From an uncultured Sphingomonadaceae bacterium (GTDB lineage Bacteria > Pseudomonadota > Alphaproteobacteria > Sphingomonadales > Sphingomonadaceae), in assembly GCA_938050045.1 (NCBI GenBank), contig CALLJS010000010.1, positions 310,001 to 374,000 on the forward strand: a stretch of 64,000 nt of DNA. The letters are read 5' to 3'. Of this stretch, positions 18,605 through 28,970 are shown one piece after another (position 1 is the stretch's first letter; each line of letters starts with the position of its first letter). Both the position numbers and the translations under genes were made by a program. Under the pieces are notes generated by a model. That model saw only the letters and a program-made list of their open reading frames with translations, searched no databases and was not told where the DNA came from.

Positions 18605-18650
18605 TATTAAGATATATTTGTGCTGATAATCTGTTGAGGAGACTATTGAT

Positions 18651-19478
18651 ATGATTATCACAGCATCGCGGCAGGCCTTCGGCGCGCGAATTACAGAAGT
18701 TGATTTGACGCAACCGCTTAGCAATGACCAAATTTCATCCATTCGCGCAGCATGGCTTGAATATCATGTGCTTTCATTTCCCAATCAGCCGATGAATGAT
18801 GATGATCTAGAGCGTTTCACCCAATATTTTGGTGATTTTGGTATAGACCCATTCTTCAAACCGATTGAAGGGCGCACCAATATTGCCGCTATTCGCCGAA
18901 ATGCCGATGAAGAAACGCCTTTATTTGCCGAAAATTGGCATAGCGATTGGAGCTTTCAGCAAAACCCGCCTTCGGGAACATGTTTGCTGGGCCTAACCAT
19001 TCCGCCCATTGGCGGCGATACATTATTTGCCAATCAGCACGCAGCTTATGAAGCCATGCCGACTGATATGAAACAATATTGGAGCGATAAAATTGGCATC
19101 CATAGCGCGCAATTAGCCTATGCGCCGACGGGGGCTTATGGCGAAAATGATAAGGGGCGTTCGATGGACATTATGCCCGATGAAAGCGCATTTGAAACGC
19201 AAGAACATCCCATAATTTGTGCGCATCCAGAAACGGGTCAATTAGGGGTGTTTAGCTGTTTTGGCTATATTATCGGTATAAAAGATATGGACACAAATGA
19301 AGCCCAAGCCAAATTAATGGAATTATATGCATGGCAGAGCAAAGAGCAATTTATCTATCGGCATAAATGGCAAGCCAATATGCTCATCATGTGGGATAAT
19401 CGTTCGGTGCTGCATTGTGCAACTGGCGGATATGAGGGTTATGATAGATTGCTCCACCGCACCACTATTGCGGCTTAA
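18651..19478 (+). CDS. TauD/TfdA-family Fe(II)/2-oxoglutarate dioxygenase
   Basis: The 275-residue protein fits the TauD family length. The iron facial triad is visible as NWHSDWSF (His97, Asp99) and NRSVLHCATGGYEG (His255), and Arg270 in LLHRTTIAA is placed to bind 2-oxoglutarate. The N-terminus GARITEVDLTQPLS is typical. A GAGGAG ribosome-binding site precedes the ATG. The substrate is not predictable: TauD relatives act on taurine, chlorinated phenoxyacetates, alkyl sulfates and others. No sulfonate transport genes are adjacent, so taurine use is not supported by context. Confidence 0.9.
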   Translation: MIITASRQAFGARITEVDLTQPLSNDQISSIRAAWLEYHVLSFPNQPMNDDDLERFTQYFGDFGIDPFFKPIEGRTNIAAIRRNADEETPLFAENWHSDWSFQQNPPSGTCLLGLTIPPIGGDTLFANQHAAYEAMPTDMKQYWSDKIGIHSAQLAYAPTGAYGENDKGRSMDIMPDESAFETQEHPIICAHPETGQLGVFSCFGYIIGIKDMDTNEAQAKLMELYAWQSKEQFIYRHKWQANMLIMWDNRSVLHCATGGYEGYDRLLHRTTIAA

Positions 19479-19492
19479 ATCTATTGTTACGC

Positions 19493-20149
19493 TTAGGTGC
19501 CTTTTTTTCGGAGAGTTTGCACAATCCCAGTGGTGATTAAAAATACACCGAAATAATAGCTATACCAAACCGACAAATTTAAGATCAGATTATCATCGCC
19601 AATCTTGAAACGCGAAAATAACAACAAATCCGATAGTATAAACAATATCGCGCCCAATCCGGTACGATAACGCGGAAACGCGCTGCTCCAAGCCATCGCC
19701 GCCATTATTGCGAGTAATAAACTATAAAGAGCGGCATCAAAACCAGATTCTGTTGCATCACGTGTAATTGCCCACGCTATGAATGGCACTATGATGGGAA
19801 GGGTAAAAGCGAGGGTAATTTGGCTTGGGCTTAGATGGGGACGCCGATAACGGCTAAACAAATAAATGGCGATTATATGGCCAATAGCAAATGCGATCGC
19901 ACCCCAGATTAGATCAAATTCCACCAAACCGTCGCCCAGCGCATAAAATGCGAGAAACACAGCCAATATAAGGAAATTACCATGGTTATGGTTGCGCAGA
20001 GCATAAAGTGCTAAACATCCGACCGCTGCCATTTTCCACGCAACCATCGCAAGGTCGGGCATATCAATATATTGGCTGATGGGGTAACTAATTGCTACTA
20101 ACAGGCTTATAAGTAGAAACGGTCTTCTATGTGCTAAATCTTGATCCAT
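19493..20149 (-). CDS. YhhN-family membrane protein (lysoplasmalogenase-like)
   Basis: This 218-residue protein is almost entirely hydrophobic, with about seven to eight membrane segments. Family features include WKMAAVGCLALYAL near the start, FYALGDGLVEFDLIWGAIAFAIGH in the middle (conserved acidic residues of the YhhN family) and a C-terminal VWYSYYFGVFLITTGIV. Members of the family, such as TMEM86, cleave the vinyl-ether bond of lysoplasmalogens. Whether this bacterium makes plasmalogens is unknown, so the enzymatic role is uncertain. It converges on the dioxygenase gene. Confidence 0.75.
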   Translation of the reverse strand: MDQDLAHRRPFLLISLLVAISYPISQYIDMPDLAMVAWKMAAVGCLALYALRNHNHGNFLILAVFLAFYALGDGLVEFDLIWGAIAFAIGHIIAIYLFSRYRRPHLSPSQITLAFTLPIIVPFIAWAITRDATESGFDAALYSLLLAIMAAMAWSSAFPRYRTGLGAILFILSDLLLFSRFKIGDDNLILNLSVWYSYYFGVFLITTGIVQTLRKKGT

Positions 20150-20315
20150 AATCGCCTCTCACCCGATGCATATGGCCTATAGCTATAAAAACTGTCAAGT
20201 AACAGGGTAAATAGCATTTCTAATAAAGCTAAATAGTGGTTCAGCATCAGATTTCTACTATTATCCGCAGCAAAATCCCCTATAGCGCAAGAGAATATCA
20301 TGGAGGCGAAATATT

Positions 20316-21668
20316 TTGACCAAAAAATCAAATAATTTTGAACATCAAGTGCACATTATCGGCGGTGGGTTGGCTGGCACAGAAGCGGCATGGCAGTTGG
20401 CCAATCGCGGAATTAAAGTGCGCTTATCTGAGATGCGCGGCGGCGGCGGTATGACCCCTGCTCATCAAGGCGATGGCCTGGCGGAGTTGGTTTGTTCGAA
20501 TAGCTTTCGCAGCGATGATGCTGAAAATAATGCGGTAGGGCTTATCCATCAAGAAATGCGTAAGCTTAATTCTATCATTATGACCTGCGCAGAAGTCGCC
20601 AAAGTCCCCGCAGGATCGGCATTAGCAGTTGACCGCGCTATATTTTCAAAAGAAGTCGAAGATAGGCTAGCGGCGCATGAAAATATATCAATAATGCGCG
20701 AGCAAGTCGATGTTTTACCCAATGAAGGCCATACGATTGTTGCCACTGGCCCTTTAACCGCCATGGCATTGGCGGAACATATTATAGAAAGAACCAATCA
20801 AAAGTCCCTTGCCTTTTTCGATGCTATCGCCCCGATTATCTATAAAGATAGTATCAATTTTGATATTGCTTGGTATCAATCCAGATGGGATAAGGGCGAT
20901 GGTAAAGATTATATCAATTGCCCGATGGATGAAGCTCAATATCTCGCATTCCATGAAGCCTTAACAATGAGCGAGACAGCAGATTTCAAAGAATGGGAAA
21001 AAGATACACCCTATTTTGAAGGCTGTATGCCAATAGAGGTTATGGCATCGCGCGGTTTGGACACATTGCGATTTGGCCCTATGAAACCTGTGGGTCTTGA
21101 TAATCCCGCTACAGGCAGATGGGCCCATGCCGTTGTTCAGCTTCGTCAGGATAATAAGCAAGGTACAATTTGGAATATGGTTGGTTTTCAAACCAAGCTT
21201 AAATATGGTGCTCAAACCGAGGTGCTGCGCATGATTCCAGGGTTAGAAAATGCTGAATTTGCCAGATTGGGGGGATTGCATCGCAACACTTTTATTTGCG
21301 CTCCAAAATTATTAGATCGCCAATTACGCCTTAAATCAGCCCCGCATATCCGCTTTGCTGGACAAATCACTGGATGCGAAGGCTATGTGGAAAGCAGTGC
21401 CATTGGTTTATTTGCAGGGATTAGCACAGCCGCTGAAATTGCTGGGTGCTGCGTTGATTTACCGCCATCCACTACCGCATTAGGGGCCTTATTGAGCCAT
21501 ATAACTGGCGATGCCGATGCAAAATCCTATCAGCCGATGAATGTAAACTTTGGTTTATTTCAACCTCTTGAAAAACATGTTCACAAAAAAGAACGCAAAG
21601 CCGCGATGACAGCACGCGCAAGAAAAGCGTTAGAAGGTTGGATGAATACTCAAAAAATAACAGGATAA
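20316..21668 (+). CDS. trmFO: Methylenetetrahydrofolate-tRNA-(uracil54-C5)-methyltransferase TrmFO
   Basis: TrmFO makes 5-methyluridine at position 54 of tRNA using methylene-THF and FADH2. The 450-residue protein begins with the FAD-binding [17 protein letters not shown] and has the family segments [24 protein letters not shown] and [35 protein letters not shown] is a strong TrmFO signature. The start is TTG at 20316, with GGAGG at 20302-20306 (9-nt spacing); an ATG at 20300 opens only a 11-codon frame. It converges with the EF-hand gene with no gap between stops. Confidence 0.96.
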   Translation: MTKKSNNFEHQVHIIGGGLAGTEAAWQLANRGIKVRLSEMRGGGGMTPAHQGDGLAELVCSNSFRSDDAENNAVGLIHQEMRKLNSIIMTCAEVAKVPAGSALAVDRAIFSKEVEDRLAAHENISIMREQVDVLPNEGHTIVATGPLTAMALAEHIIERTNQKSLAFFDAIAPIIYKDSINFDIAWYQSRWDKGDGKDYINCPMDEAQYLAFHEALTMSETADFKEWEKDTPYFEGCMPIEVMASRGLDTLRFGPMKPVGLDNPATGRWAHAVVQLRQDNKQGTIWNMVGFQTKLKYGAQTEVLRMIPGLENAEFARLGGLHRNTFICAPKLLDRQLRLKSAPHIRFAGQITGCEGYVESSAIGLFAGISTAAEIAGCCVDLPPSTTALGALLSHITGDADAKSYQPMNVNFGLFQPLEKHVHKKERKAAMTARARKALEGWMNTQKITG

Positions 21669-22151
21669 TCAGCACTTACATTTCGGCTTGGTCGATTTCT
21701 TAGCTTTTGTAGTTTTGAACTCATTACGGGTTAATTTTTTATCACTATCGCTATCGGCTTTAGCAAATTTCTCGCTTGTCTTGATGGCCCATTCCTCGAA
21801 ACTTAGTAAATTATTTCCATCAACATCAAGTTTTTTAAAGGCTTTTGTTCTGCTCGCCATCATTTCGATACGGCTAATTTCATTGTCTCGATCCAGATCA
21901 TAACGGTTAAATCTACGCTCTTCTAAACTTAATTTAGATGCGCGTGGCGGAGTGGGAGGAGCTATACCAAATTGCGGGGAATTAGGGTCAGCTTCTGGTA
22001 GTGCCTCAATATCTATCGGATTGATTTGCGCTTCTGGTGGCGGTGCGTTAGGGATTGGTAGCGGTGCGCTGGCATAGGATTGCCACCAAAATAGACCTGC
22101 CGAGATCGCTAATATAGCAATTAAACCACCGATTAGATATTTTGACATCAT
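21669..22151 (-). CDS. Membrane-anchored EF-hand protein
   Basis: The 160-residue protein has one N-terminal membrane segment (LIGGLIAILAISAGLFWW), then a proline-rich linker at about 29-72, and three canonical calcium-binding EF-hand loops at about 85-96 (DLDRDNEISRIE), 109-120 (DVDGNNLLSFEE) and 133-144 (DSDSDKKLTRNE). It ends in a Lys-rich segment with two Cys (KPKCKC). The domain probably faces the periplasm. It may sense or buffer calcium, but no partner is evident. The stop abuts that of trmFO. Confidence 0.82.
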   Translation of the reverse strand: MMSKYLIGGLIAILAISAGLFWWQSYASAPLPIPNAPPPEAQINPIDIEALPEADPNSPQFGIAPPTPPRASKLSLEERRFNRYDLDRDNEISRIEMMASRTKAFKKLDVDGNNLLSFEEWAIKTSEKFAKADSDSDKKLTRNEFKTTKAKKSTKPKCKC

Positions 22152-22184
22152 CCACTATCCCGCCTAAATTATTATATAAATCCC

Positions 22185-22856
22185 CTATCTTGCGCTAATG
22201 GCGTGCCAAATATAGGATAATCCAAAAGAAATACCATCTTGTTTTTTACCATCTGATTTCAGAGCATGAATTGCTGGAAATGTTAAAATAGATAAGGATC
22301 GGATTGCTCGCGATAATTGCCGATAATTGATAGATTTATAATATTCAGTGGCTAATATCCGTGCTTTATCCGCATTTCTATCACCCTTATTGAAAAGAAA
22401 TGATAAGGCCCATATCCGACCCAAATTTTGATATGACTCTAATAATGCGTCCCTGCCGCACCCCATTGCAATAAGGCCAAAAAAAGCCCCGCCGCGCTCA
22501 GATGCATAATCATATAGCTCCTGATCACTCATATAGTCCTCATTCACCATAAGATATTCCCAGCCATTGATAAGCGAATTTAATGTTTGCGTGACGTCAA
22601 GTTTAGGATATTGATTTTGAACCATTTCTATCATTTCTACCAGGGGTTCATTTTTGGGTTTACGCTCTGAATTGATCGTATCACGCCACCAAGAAAGCCT
22701 GATTTGTGCAATCATGACTTCATTCATTTTTGAGAAAATATCTTCAATCCGAGCATCTAATGCCAAAAATATGGTTAACAACGGCCGTAATTCCTCGTCT
22801 AAATATATCAAAGAGAGCTTCTGAGGCGGTGAAATTGATATTATGGCGTCAAACAT
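22185..22856 (-). CDS. Squalene/phytoene synthase-like protein
   Basis: The roughly 223-residue protein belongs to the trans-isoprenyl diphosphate synthase (squalene/phytoene synthase) superfamily, near the NDUFAF6-like branch. It has QIRLSWWRDTI, where synthases have a related Arg-rich helix, and YDYASERGGAFFGLIAMG at the place of the second aspartate motif. The canonical DxxxD motifs are not visible, so catalysis is doubtful. I prefer the ATG at 22856; a TTG at 22892 would add 12 residues. No carotenoid genes are nearby. Confidence 0.68.
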   Translation of the reverse strand: MFDAIISISPPQKLSLIYLDEELRPLLTIFLALDARIEDIFSKMNEVMIAQIRLSWWRDTINSERKPKNEPLVEMIEMVQNQYPKLDVTQTLNSLINGWEYLMVNEDYMSDQELYDYASERGGAFFGLIAMGCGRDALLESYQNLGRIWALSFLFNKGDRNADKARILATEYYKSINYRQLSRAIRSLSILTFPAIHALKSDGKKQDGISFGLSYIWHAISAR

Positions 22857-22990
22857 ACAAAATTTTACGCACGAGTTTTCGGGGAAAATCAAGGTAAAGA
22901 TTTAATTTACCCTAATAATTATAATATTCCTTAACCTTTTAACTCTATCAATCACGCTACAAGTAATTTTAGCGAGTAGAGGCAAAATCT

Positions 22991-25003
22991 ATGATCCATC
23001 GTCAATCAGATAATAATAAATCCAAATTACTCAAACGCCTGTTGAGAGATCAAAGCGGCAATGCAATTATCTTTATTGGTGCTAGCTTAATTCCTATGTT
23101 AGCCCTCGTTGGCGGCGGTGTTGATGCTTCTCGCGGTTATATGGCTAAGGCACGACTACAACAAGCCTGCGATGCGGGAACATTAGCTGGTCGCCGAGCA
23201 GTGGCCGATAATGGTTTTGATACTAATGCAGAATTGCAAGCCAATCGTTTGTTCAATGCAAATTTTGAAAGCGATTATCTAGATTCATCCAATTTAAGCT
23301 TTGATGCAACTACAAATGATAATGGTAATTCGATACAAGGTGTTGCCTCTGTAGAAATTCCTACCGTAATCATGCGAATTTTCGGCAAAGCTGGAATTAC
23401 AATATCTGCCGCTTGCGAGGCCGCCCTTAGTATTGCTAACGCTGATGTTATGATGGTGCTTGATACAACAGGCTCCATGAGATATGCTATTAATGGTAGA
23501 GATTTAGATGTCGATCGCGATGGTAATGCTCGTCCGGGATCTAGAATGTTTGCTCTTCGAGAAGCGACCAAGATATTCTATAATATATTAGAAAATGCAA
23601 CTGCAGGATCTAATGCCCGTATTCGCTACGGATTTGTTCCCTACACCTCTACCGTAAATGTTGGCAGATTGCTTTTTAATCAAAGAGGTTCATCCTTAAT
23701 AACGGGCAAAAATCGCGGTGATACCCATACATATCCAAGCAGACGTGCTGTATATGGAGTTAGCTTAAGACGAGAAGTAGTCGAAGAAATATTACATTCA
23801 ACTTTCAAGCATGTTAATGGTTCGCATGCCTATTTAACACGCTCATCTTGTAATCGATATGCAAATAATCTATCTTTCAGCTATTATACCGTCAGAGGTT
23901 CTAGTTTTACACGTAGAAATCATCGACAAGAAAATAGTGGAAACCCTAGTAACATAGGGGATGTAAGAAGATCATTTACATTTGTAAGCTGGAGAGACGG
24001 GCTTAGGCTCTCCGATGGTACATTGGTTCAACAATGTACTAGGCGCACTAGAACTCTAACCACCTTACCTAGAGACGAAGAAACTTATGATGGTACAACT
24101 CCAGGTGTAAGATTCCTAAGATATGAACATAGAAATTTAGAATGGCCAGTTGATGATTATGTCGCATCAATTGATCCAAGGAATCCAGCAGCCAGACGCC
24201 CTTCTGAAAGAGAAGACCGTCCTGAATTTGACCGCTGGCTTGGCTGTATTGAGGAACGCAATACAACCGCTGCTCACCCAAGAAGTATAAGATATGTCAC
24301 CAATAGAGGTATTAACCCCCGACAGGCTTTTGACTTAAATATTGATCGCGCGCCGCATAATGCAGCGACAAGATGGCGTCCTTACTGGCCAGAAATTGTT
24401 TATAATCGCCGTAATTTTAACAACACAGAATATGTTCAAAGCAGATCAACAAATAAAGGGAAGCTAGCGTTTAGTAACTGTCCGCAACCTGCACAACTAT
24501 TCAATGAATTAACCCGAGATGAATTTCACGATTATATTGATAGTTTGAAACCTAAGGGTGCAACATATCATGATATTGGTGCTATTTGGGGTGCACGATT
24601 AGCATCGTCAACTGGAATATTTAGAGAGAATGTAAATGAAAGCCCTCGCAATAATGGTTTCGTTTCGCGTAATTTGATATTTTTGACAGATGGAACATTA
24701 GAGCCAAATAATATTTCTTATTCAGCCTATGGAACGGAGTTTCAAAACCCGCTTGTTGGACCATCAAGAGCCAGTAAAGAAGTATTACGTGAACGGCATA
24801 ATGCTCGCTTCTTAGCCGTTTGTGAAGCTATCAAAGCACAGAATATTCGTGTTTTTGTGATTGCTTTTGGGACTGGGCTTACGAATAGTCTGCGCCGTTG
24901 CGCAAGTACTGATAGTGCCTTTGTTGCGGCTGACGCAGATTCATTAAATGATAGATTCCTTCAAATCGCGACAAATATATCCGATCTTAGGTTGACAAGA
25001 TAA
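22991..25003 (+). CDS. TadG-like protein with von Willebrand factor A domain
   Basis: The 670-residue protein has an N-terminal TadE/G-type anchor (GNAIIFIGASLIPMLALVGGG, followed by CDAGTLAGRRA) and a vWA domain from about residue 150. The metal site starts VMMVLDTTGSM (D-x-T/S-G-S), and the later NLIFLTDGTLEPN completes it. A long Arg/Asn/Ser-rich insert with several Cys separates the two halves, making the domain unusually large. TadG proteins are surface or pilus-associated factors of the Flp/Tad system. A GAGG ribosome-binding site lies 8 nt upstream. It shares the TAATG junction with the next TadE-like gene. Confidence 0.84.
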   Translation: MIHRQSDNNKSKLLKRLLRDQSGNAIIFIGASLIPMLALVGGGVDASRGYMAKARLQQACDAGTLAGRRAVADNGFDTNAELQANRLFNANFESDYLDSSNLSFDATTNDNGNSIQGVASVEIPTVIMRIFGKAGITISAACEAALSIANADVMMVLDTTGSMRYAINGRDLDVDRDGNARPGSRMFALREATKIFYNILENATAGSNARIRYGFVPYTSTVNVGRLLFNQRGSSLITGKNRGDTHTYPSRRAVYGVSLRREVVEEILHSTFKHVNGSHAYLTRSSCNRYANNLSFSYYTVRGSSFTRRNHRQENSGNPSNIGDVRRSFTFVSWRDGLRLSDGTLVQQCTRRTRTLTTLPRDEETYDGTTPGVRFLRYEHRNLEWPVDDYVASIDPRNPAARRPSEREDRPEFDRWLGCIEERNTTAAHPRSIRYVTNRGINPRQAFDLNIDRAPHNAATRWRPYWPEIVYNRRNFNNTEYVQSRSTNKGKLAFSNCPQPAQLFNELTRDEFHDYIDSLKPKGATYHDIGAIWGARLASSTGIFRENVNESPRNNGFVSRNLIFLTDGTLEPNNISYSAYGTEFQNPLVGPSRASKEVLRERHNARFLAVCEAIKAQNIRVFVIAFGTGLTNSLRRCASTDSAFVAADADSLNDRFLQIATNISDLRLTR

Positions 25004-25584
25004 TGTTGAAACACATCAAAAAAAGACAAGATGGCGCAGTTCTAATTGAATTTGCATTCATAGCCCCTGTCCTATTTCTTATCCTAATGGCTGTTTTTGA
25101 CTTTGGATATTCTATTTATGCGCGCACGCTGTTAAATGGCGCAATTCAAGAAGCGGCTAGAAACTCTGCACTTGAGAGTGGGGCAACGGATTTGGATGAT
25201 ATTGATGAAAAAGTTCGAGAGAGAGTCGAAGATGTGGTTCCCTTTGGTGAAATTAACATTGAACGCAAAAGTTACTATGGATTTTTTGATATAGAGCGCG
25301 CCGAAGTTTTCTCTGATAATGATGGAAATGGTACGTGTAATGATGAGCCTTTCACGGACGAAAATGGAAATGGTACTTGGGATACAGATGTTGGCGAATC
25401 TGGCATTGGCGGGCCGAGGGACGTTGTTCTCTATGAAGTTACCTTGCGTTATGACAGGATATTTCCACTCTATCGAGCATTGGGGACCAATCCAGTGCAA
25501 TCAATGTCGGCGATGACTGTTTTGCGAAACCAACCTTATGGTCAACAAATAGCTCAGGAAACTCAAGAATTAACATGCAGCTAA
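25003..25584 (+). CDS. TadE-like pseudopilin-type protein
   Basis: The 193-residue protein has the TadE signature close to the N-terminus: DGAVLIEFAFIAPVLFLILM, with the conserved Glu after the cleavage region, then FDFGYSIYARTLLNGAIQEAAR. A Ca-site-like acidic stretch (DNDGNGTCNDE, DENGNGTWDTD) follows, then a beta-rich C-terminal part with a Cys near the end. It is the middle gene of the three-gene Tad-type run, starting on the last stop base of the vWA gene. It is presumably exported and membrane-anchored; the role in pilus or surface structure is inferred. Confidence 0.82.
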   Translation: MLKHIKKRQDGAVLIEFAFIAPVLFLILMAVFDFGYSIYARTLLNGAIQEAARNSALESGATDLDDIDEKVRERVEDVVPFGEINIERKSYYGFFDIERAEVFSDNDGNGTCNDEPFTDENGNGTWDTDVGESGIGGPRDVVLYEVTLRYDRIFPLYRALGTNPVQSMSAMTVLRNQPYGQQIAQETQELTCS

Positions 25585-25632
25585 TTTAATGATTTAGCTA
25601 CGTTTCCAAATATCACAAATCAGAGTAACAAT

Positions 25633-26295
25633 ATGAATATAAAGAAATTTATAAAAAAATTACATAATGACAAAAGCGGCGTAGCTATGGTGGAATTTGC
25701 TGTAAGTCTGCCCTTTTTTGTTGGGGTTGGGATGTATGGGATTGAAATCTCTAACATGTCTATTGTGAATATGTCTCTTAGCCAGGCAGCACTTAACCTA
25801 GCGGATAATGCTTCCCGCCTGGGACAAACGAATGGGGGTATTGTTACACCAACTATTACTGAAAATAATATTCTCCAAGTGTTAGAAGGTGCGCGCATTC
25901 AGAGTAGAAATTTAGATTTATACGAAAATGGTAGAATTATACTCTCTAGCCTTGAAACCAATACAGATAACAACCAACTGATTAGATGGCAAAGATGCAA
26001 AGGCAGGTATCGGTTTGAGTCCGTTTATGGGTCACAAGGTACCAATGGGTCTGATGATAGAAGTTTTCGGGGTATGGGCGAAGATGGAAGAGAAGTCTCA
26101 GCTGCGCCAGGCACAGCCGTGATGTTTGTAGAGTTACGATATGATTACAAACCTCTATTTGGTTCATTATTTATGAAAGAAAGAATTTTCTCTCATGAAG
26201 CCGCTTTTAACATCAGGGATCATAGAAATTTAAGAGCTGGTCTCTCTAATTCACCTCGAGTCAGACGTGCAACTTGTAATATATTTAGGAGTTAA
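25633..26295 (+). CDS. TadE/TadF-like pseudopilin-type protein
   Basis: This 220-residue protein shows the same N-terminal type as its neighbour: DKSGVAMVEFAVSLPFFVGVG with the conserved Glu, and a following helix IVNMSLSQAALNLADNASRL. The rest is a divergent extracytoplasmic domain. It lies 48 bp after the TadE gene and ends 5 bp before a strong hairpin terminator, closing the operon. No Tad ATPase, secretin or prepilin peptidase gene is present in the window, so these three must use machinery encoded elsewhere or act independently. Confidence 0.8.
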   Translation: MNIKKFIKKLHNDKSGVAMVEFAVSLPFFVGVGMYGIEISNMSIVNMSLSQAALNLADNASRLGQTNGGIVTPTITENNILQVLEGARIQSRNLDLYENGRIILSSLETNTDNNQLIRWQRCKGRYRFESVYGSQGTNGSDDRSFRGMGEDGREVSAAPGTAVMFVELRYDYKPLFGSLFMKERIFSHEAAFNIRDHRNLRAGLSNSPRVRRATCNIFRS

Positions 26296-26300
26296 TGCGC

Positions 26301-26320
26301 GTGGGGCTTTATAGCCCCAC
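26301..26320 (+). terminator. Intrinsic terminator of the Tad-type operon
   Basis: GTGGGGCT TTAT AGCCCCAC is a perfect 8-bp hairpin with a 4-nt loop, followed by TATTTATTTG. It starts 5 bp after the last Tad-type stop. The T-rich tail overlaps the pdhB stop codon on the other strand. Confidence 0.88.
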
Positions 26321-26323
26321 TAT

Positions 26324-27694
26324 TTATTTGTTGAGTAATTTCAATGTCGCATCGACAATTTTTGTTGCAGTAATAATGGCTAAAGCTTCTAAATTTGCAG
26401 CATAAGGCATGGGGACATTTTCGTTTGCAACGCGCGTGACCGGTGCATCCAAATCGTCAAAGCCTTCTTCCATACATATAGAGACAATCTCACTACTAAC
26501 AGAGCAGACATGCCATCCTTCTTCAGCCACAATCATATTATTGGTCTTAGCCAGACTATTTAAGATTGTTTCTTTATCGAGCGGTCTAATGGTACGCAAA
26601 TCGATAACTTCTGCTTCAATGCCCTGCGCTGATAAAGCATCCGCTGCTTCTAAAGAGAGGCCAACACCAATAGAATATGATACAATGGTGACATCGCTAC
26701 CTTCCCGCATGATGCGGGCTTTGCCTATGGGCAGCGTATGATCGTCTAGGTCTGGAACATCAAAACTGCGCCCATACAGCATTTCATTTTCTAAAAATAC
26801 AACAGGGTCTTCGCTTTGTATTGCGGCTTTCAATAGCCCTTTTGCATCTGCGGCGTCATATGGCGATAATACAATTAATCCAGGAACAGAGGCATACCAA
26901 GGAGCATAATTTTGGCTATGCTGTGCCCCGACCCTGCTGGCAGAGCCATTTGGGCCTCGAAACACAATTGGACAGCGCATTTGTCCACCCGACATATAAT
27001 TGGTTTTAGCAGCACTGTTGATAATATGGTCAATTGCTTGCATCGCAAAGTTAAAGGTCATAAATTCAACCACGGGTTTCAATCCCCCCATAGCAGCACC
27101 ACTACCGATTCCAGCAAAGCCATGTTCGGTGATGGGTGTATCAATAACTCGCTTATCGCCAAATTCAGCCAATAGACCTTGCGTAACTTTATAAGCGCCT
27201 TGATATTCAGCGACTTCTTCGCCCATCACAAAAACACGGTCATCTTTGCGCATTTCCTCGGCCATTGCATCGCGCAATGCTTCGCGAACGGTCAAACTAT
27301 TCATCGCAGTGCCCTCTGGCACATCGGGATCATCTTTGCGCAGGGTAATTTCTGGAACAATAATTTTATCAGAGCGACCCACATCTGCTGGGCTATGCAT
27401 TGCGTCTCCTTCTAATTTTTGGTCAGGAGCAGCCGCACAAATAGCATCTTCATCTTCACCAATTAACACAGCAATAACAGTTCCAACCTTCACATTATCG
27501 GTGCCTTCCTCTACCATCAAAGAACCAATCGTTCCTTCATCAATAGTTTCAAATTCCATGGTTGCTTTATCGGTTTCAATTTCAGCAATAATATCACCGC
27601 TGCTCACTTCATCGCCTTCTTTTACCAACCAACGAGCAAGCGTGCCCTCTTCCATAGTAGGCGATAGTGCGGGCATTTTTAATTCTGTAGCCAT
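26324..27694 (-). CDS. pdhB: Pyruvate dehydrogenase E1 beta subunit with N-terminal lipoyl domain
   Basis: This 456-residue subunit pairs with PdhA to decarboxylate pyruvate in the PDH complex. Residues 1-80 form a lipoyl domain with the modified Lys in [12 protein letters not shown], an arrangement typical of alphaproteobacterial E1 beta. The transketolase-like domain follows from about 130 ([61 protein letters not shown]). I set the start at the ATG sharing one base with the pdhA stop; a TTG one codon upstream is less likely. A lipoyl linker of alanine/acidic residues lies at about 85-120. Confidence 0.95.
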   Translation of the reverse strand: MATELKMPALSPTMEEGTLARWLVKEGDEVSSGDIIAEIETDKATMEFETIDEGTIGSLMVEEGTDNVKVGTVIAVLIGEDEDAICAAAPDQKLEGDAMHSPADVGRSDKIIVPEITLRKDDPDVPEGTAMNSLTVREALRDAMAEEMRKDDRVFVMGEEVAEYQGAYKVTQGLLAEFGDKRVIDTPITEHGFAGIGSGAAMGGLKPVVEFMTFNFAMQAIDHIINSAAKTNYMSGGQMRCPIVFRGPNGSASRVGAQHSQNYAPWYASVPGLIVLSPYDAADAKGLLKAAIQSEDPVVFLENEMLYGRSFDVPDLDDHTLPIGKARIMREGSDVTIVSYSIGVGLSLEAADALSAQGIEAEVIDLRTIRPLDKETILNSLAKTNNMIVAEEGWHVCSVSSEIVSICMEEGFDDLDAPVTRVANENVPMPYAANLEALAIITATKIVDATLKLLNK

Positions 27695-28767
27695 CAATAT
27701 TGCTCCACCAAAATATCAGTATATAATTCTTTAACATCGGGTTCAGGCGAAGTTTCTGCAAAGTCCGCAGCCTCGCTGACGATTTTGCGTATCTCTTTAT
27801 CCAAAGTTTTCAATTCTTCTTCTTTTACACCAAATTCTAACAATTCAGCTTTTGCGCGCTCAATAGGATCTGATTTCTCACGCACTTCTTGCACTTCGTC
27901 TCGGCTTCTATATTTGGCCGGATCGGACATAGAATGGCCGCGATAACGATAGGTTTTCATTTCGAGCAAAATAGGGCCTTTACCGCTGCGCACCCACTCA
28001 ACAGCGACCTCAGCCGCACCGCGCACCGCCAAAACATCCATACCATCGACTTGAATACCAGGAATACGAAAGCTTTCACCGCGTTTATATAATTGATCTT
28101 CCGAAGAAGCGCGGTTCACGCTAGTTCCCATAGCATATTGGTTATTTTCAATGACAAATATTACCGGAAGCTTCCACAGCTCTGCCATATTAAAGCTTTC
28201 ATAAACTTGCCCCTGATTGGCTGCACCATCTCCAAAATAAGAGAGGCAAACCCCGCCATCTTCTTTATATTTATGGCCAAAAGCTAGCCCTGCCCCCAAG
28301 GATACTTGAGCACCTACAATACCATGCCCGCCATAAAAACCATGTTCGACAGAGAACATATGCATAGAGCCGCCCTTGCCTCTGGAAATCCCAGCCTCGC
28401 GGCCAGTAAGTTCGGCCATCACGATATTGGGATCAATCCCGCAGGCTAACATGTGACCATGATCGCGATAGCCTGTAATGACGCTGTCTTTTCCTGGTTT
28501 GATGGCACTTTGCAAACCAACAACCACGGCTTCTTGGCCTATATAAAGGTGACAAAAACCACCGATAAGGCCTAATCCATAGAGTTGACCAGCTTTTTCT
28601 TCAAAACGACGAATCAATAGCATTTCTCTGTAAAATGCTAATAATGCCTCTTTATCTGCTAAAAAACGTTTTGGTTCTTCTGGACGCTCTCTATTCGGAA
28701 TGAGCGGAGCAGAGGCAGCTTTTGAGGTTTTTGCAGGACTTTTTTGGGGGCTAGCTGATTTTGCCAA
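27694..28767 (-). CDS. pdhA: Pyruvate dehydrogenase E1 alpha subunit
   Basis: The 357-residue protein is the thiamine-diphosphate-binding half of E1. The ThDP motif is in [18 protein letters not shown] (GDG...N) with [14 protein letters not shown] after it. [20 protein letters not shown] and [15 protein letters not shown] (the phosphorylation-loop equivalent) are further signatures. An Ala/Pro/Lys-rich N-terminal extension of about 35 residues precedes the fold, as in relatives. It forms an operon with pdhB (1-bp overlap). A 203-bp AT-rich gap separates it from ftsB upstream and probably holds the promoter. Confidence 0.96.
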   Translation of the reverse strand: MAKSASPQKSPAKTSKAASAPLIPNRERPEEPKRFLADKEALLAFYREMLLIRRFEEKAGQLYGLGLIGGFCHLYIGQEAVVVGLQSAIKPGKDSVITGYRDHGHMLACGIDPNIVMAELTGREAGISRGKGGSMHMFSVEHGFYGGHGIVGAQVSLGAGLAFGHKYKEDGGVCLSYFGDGAANQGQVYESFNMAELWKLPVIFVIENNQYAMGTSVNRASSEDQLYKRGESFRIPGIQVDGMDVLAVRGAAEVAVEWVRSGKGPILLEMKTYRYRGHSMSDPAKYRSRDEVQEVREKSDPIERAKAELLEFGVKEEELKTLDKEIRKIVSEAADFAETSPEPDVKELYTDILVEQY

Positions 28768-28970
28768 ATTATAATTCCTAATATCAATTATTTTAGACTC
28801 ATAATACTTTATCTAAATTTCTTTGGTTTCCCTAGAGGAAAATAGCATTTTAACAGAAAAAAAAGTGATAAATAATATCAATATATTAATACAATAATTT
28901 TTAGCATAAATTTATAATAAAATTTTATAATATATGAAAAAGTGATTATAATATTATTAAGCAAAATTTG

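Noticed and set aside
20300-20335. Short ATG frame overlapping the trmFO start
   Set aside because: It is only 11 codons, and its first bases are the GGAGG ribosome-binding site of the TTG-started trmFO.
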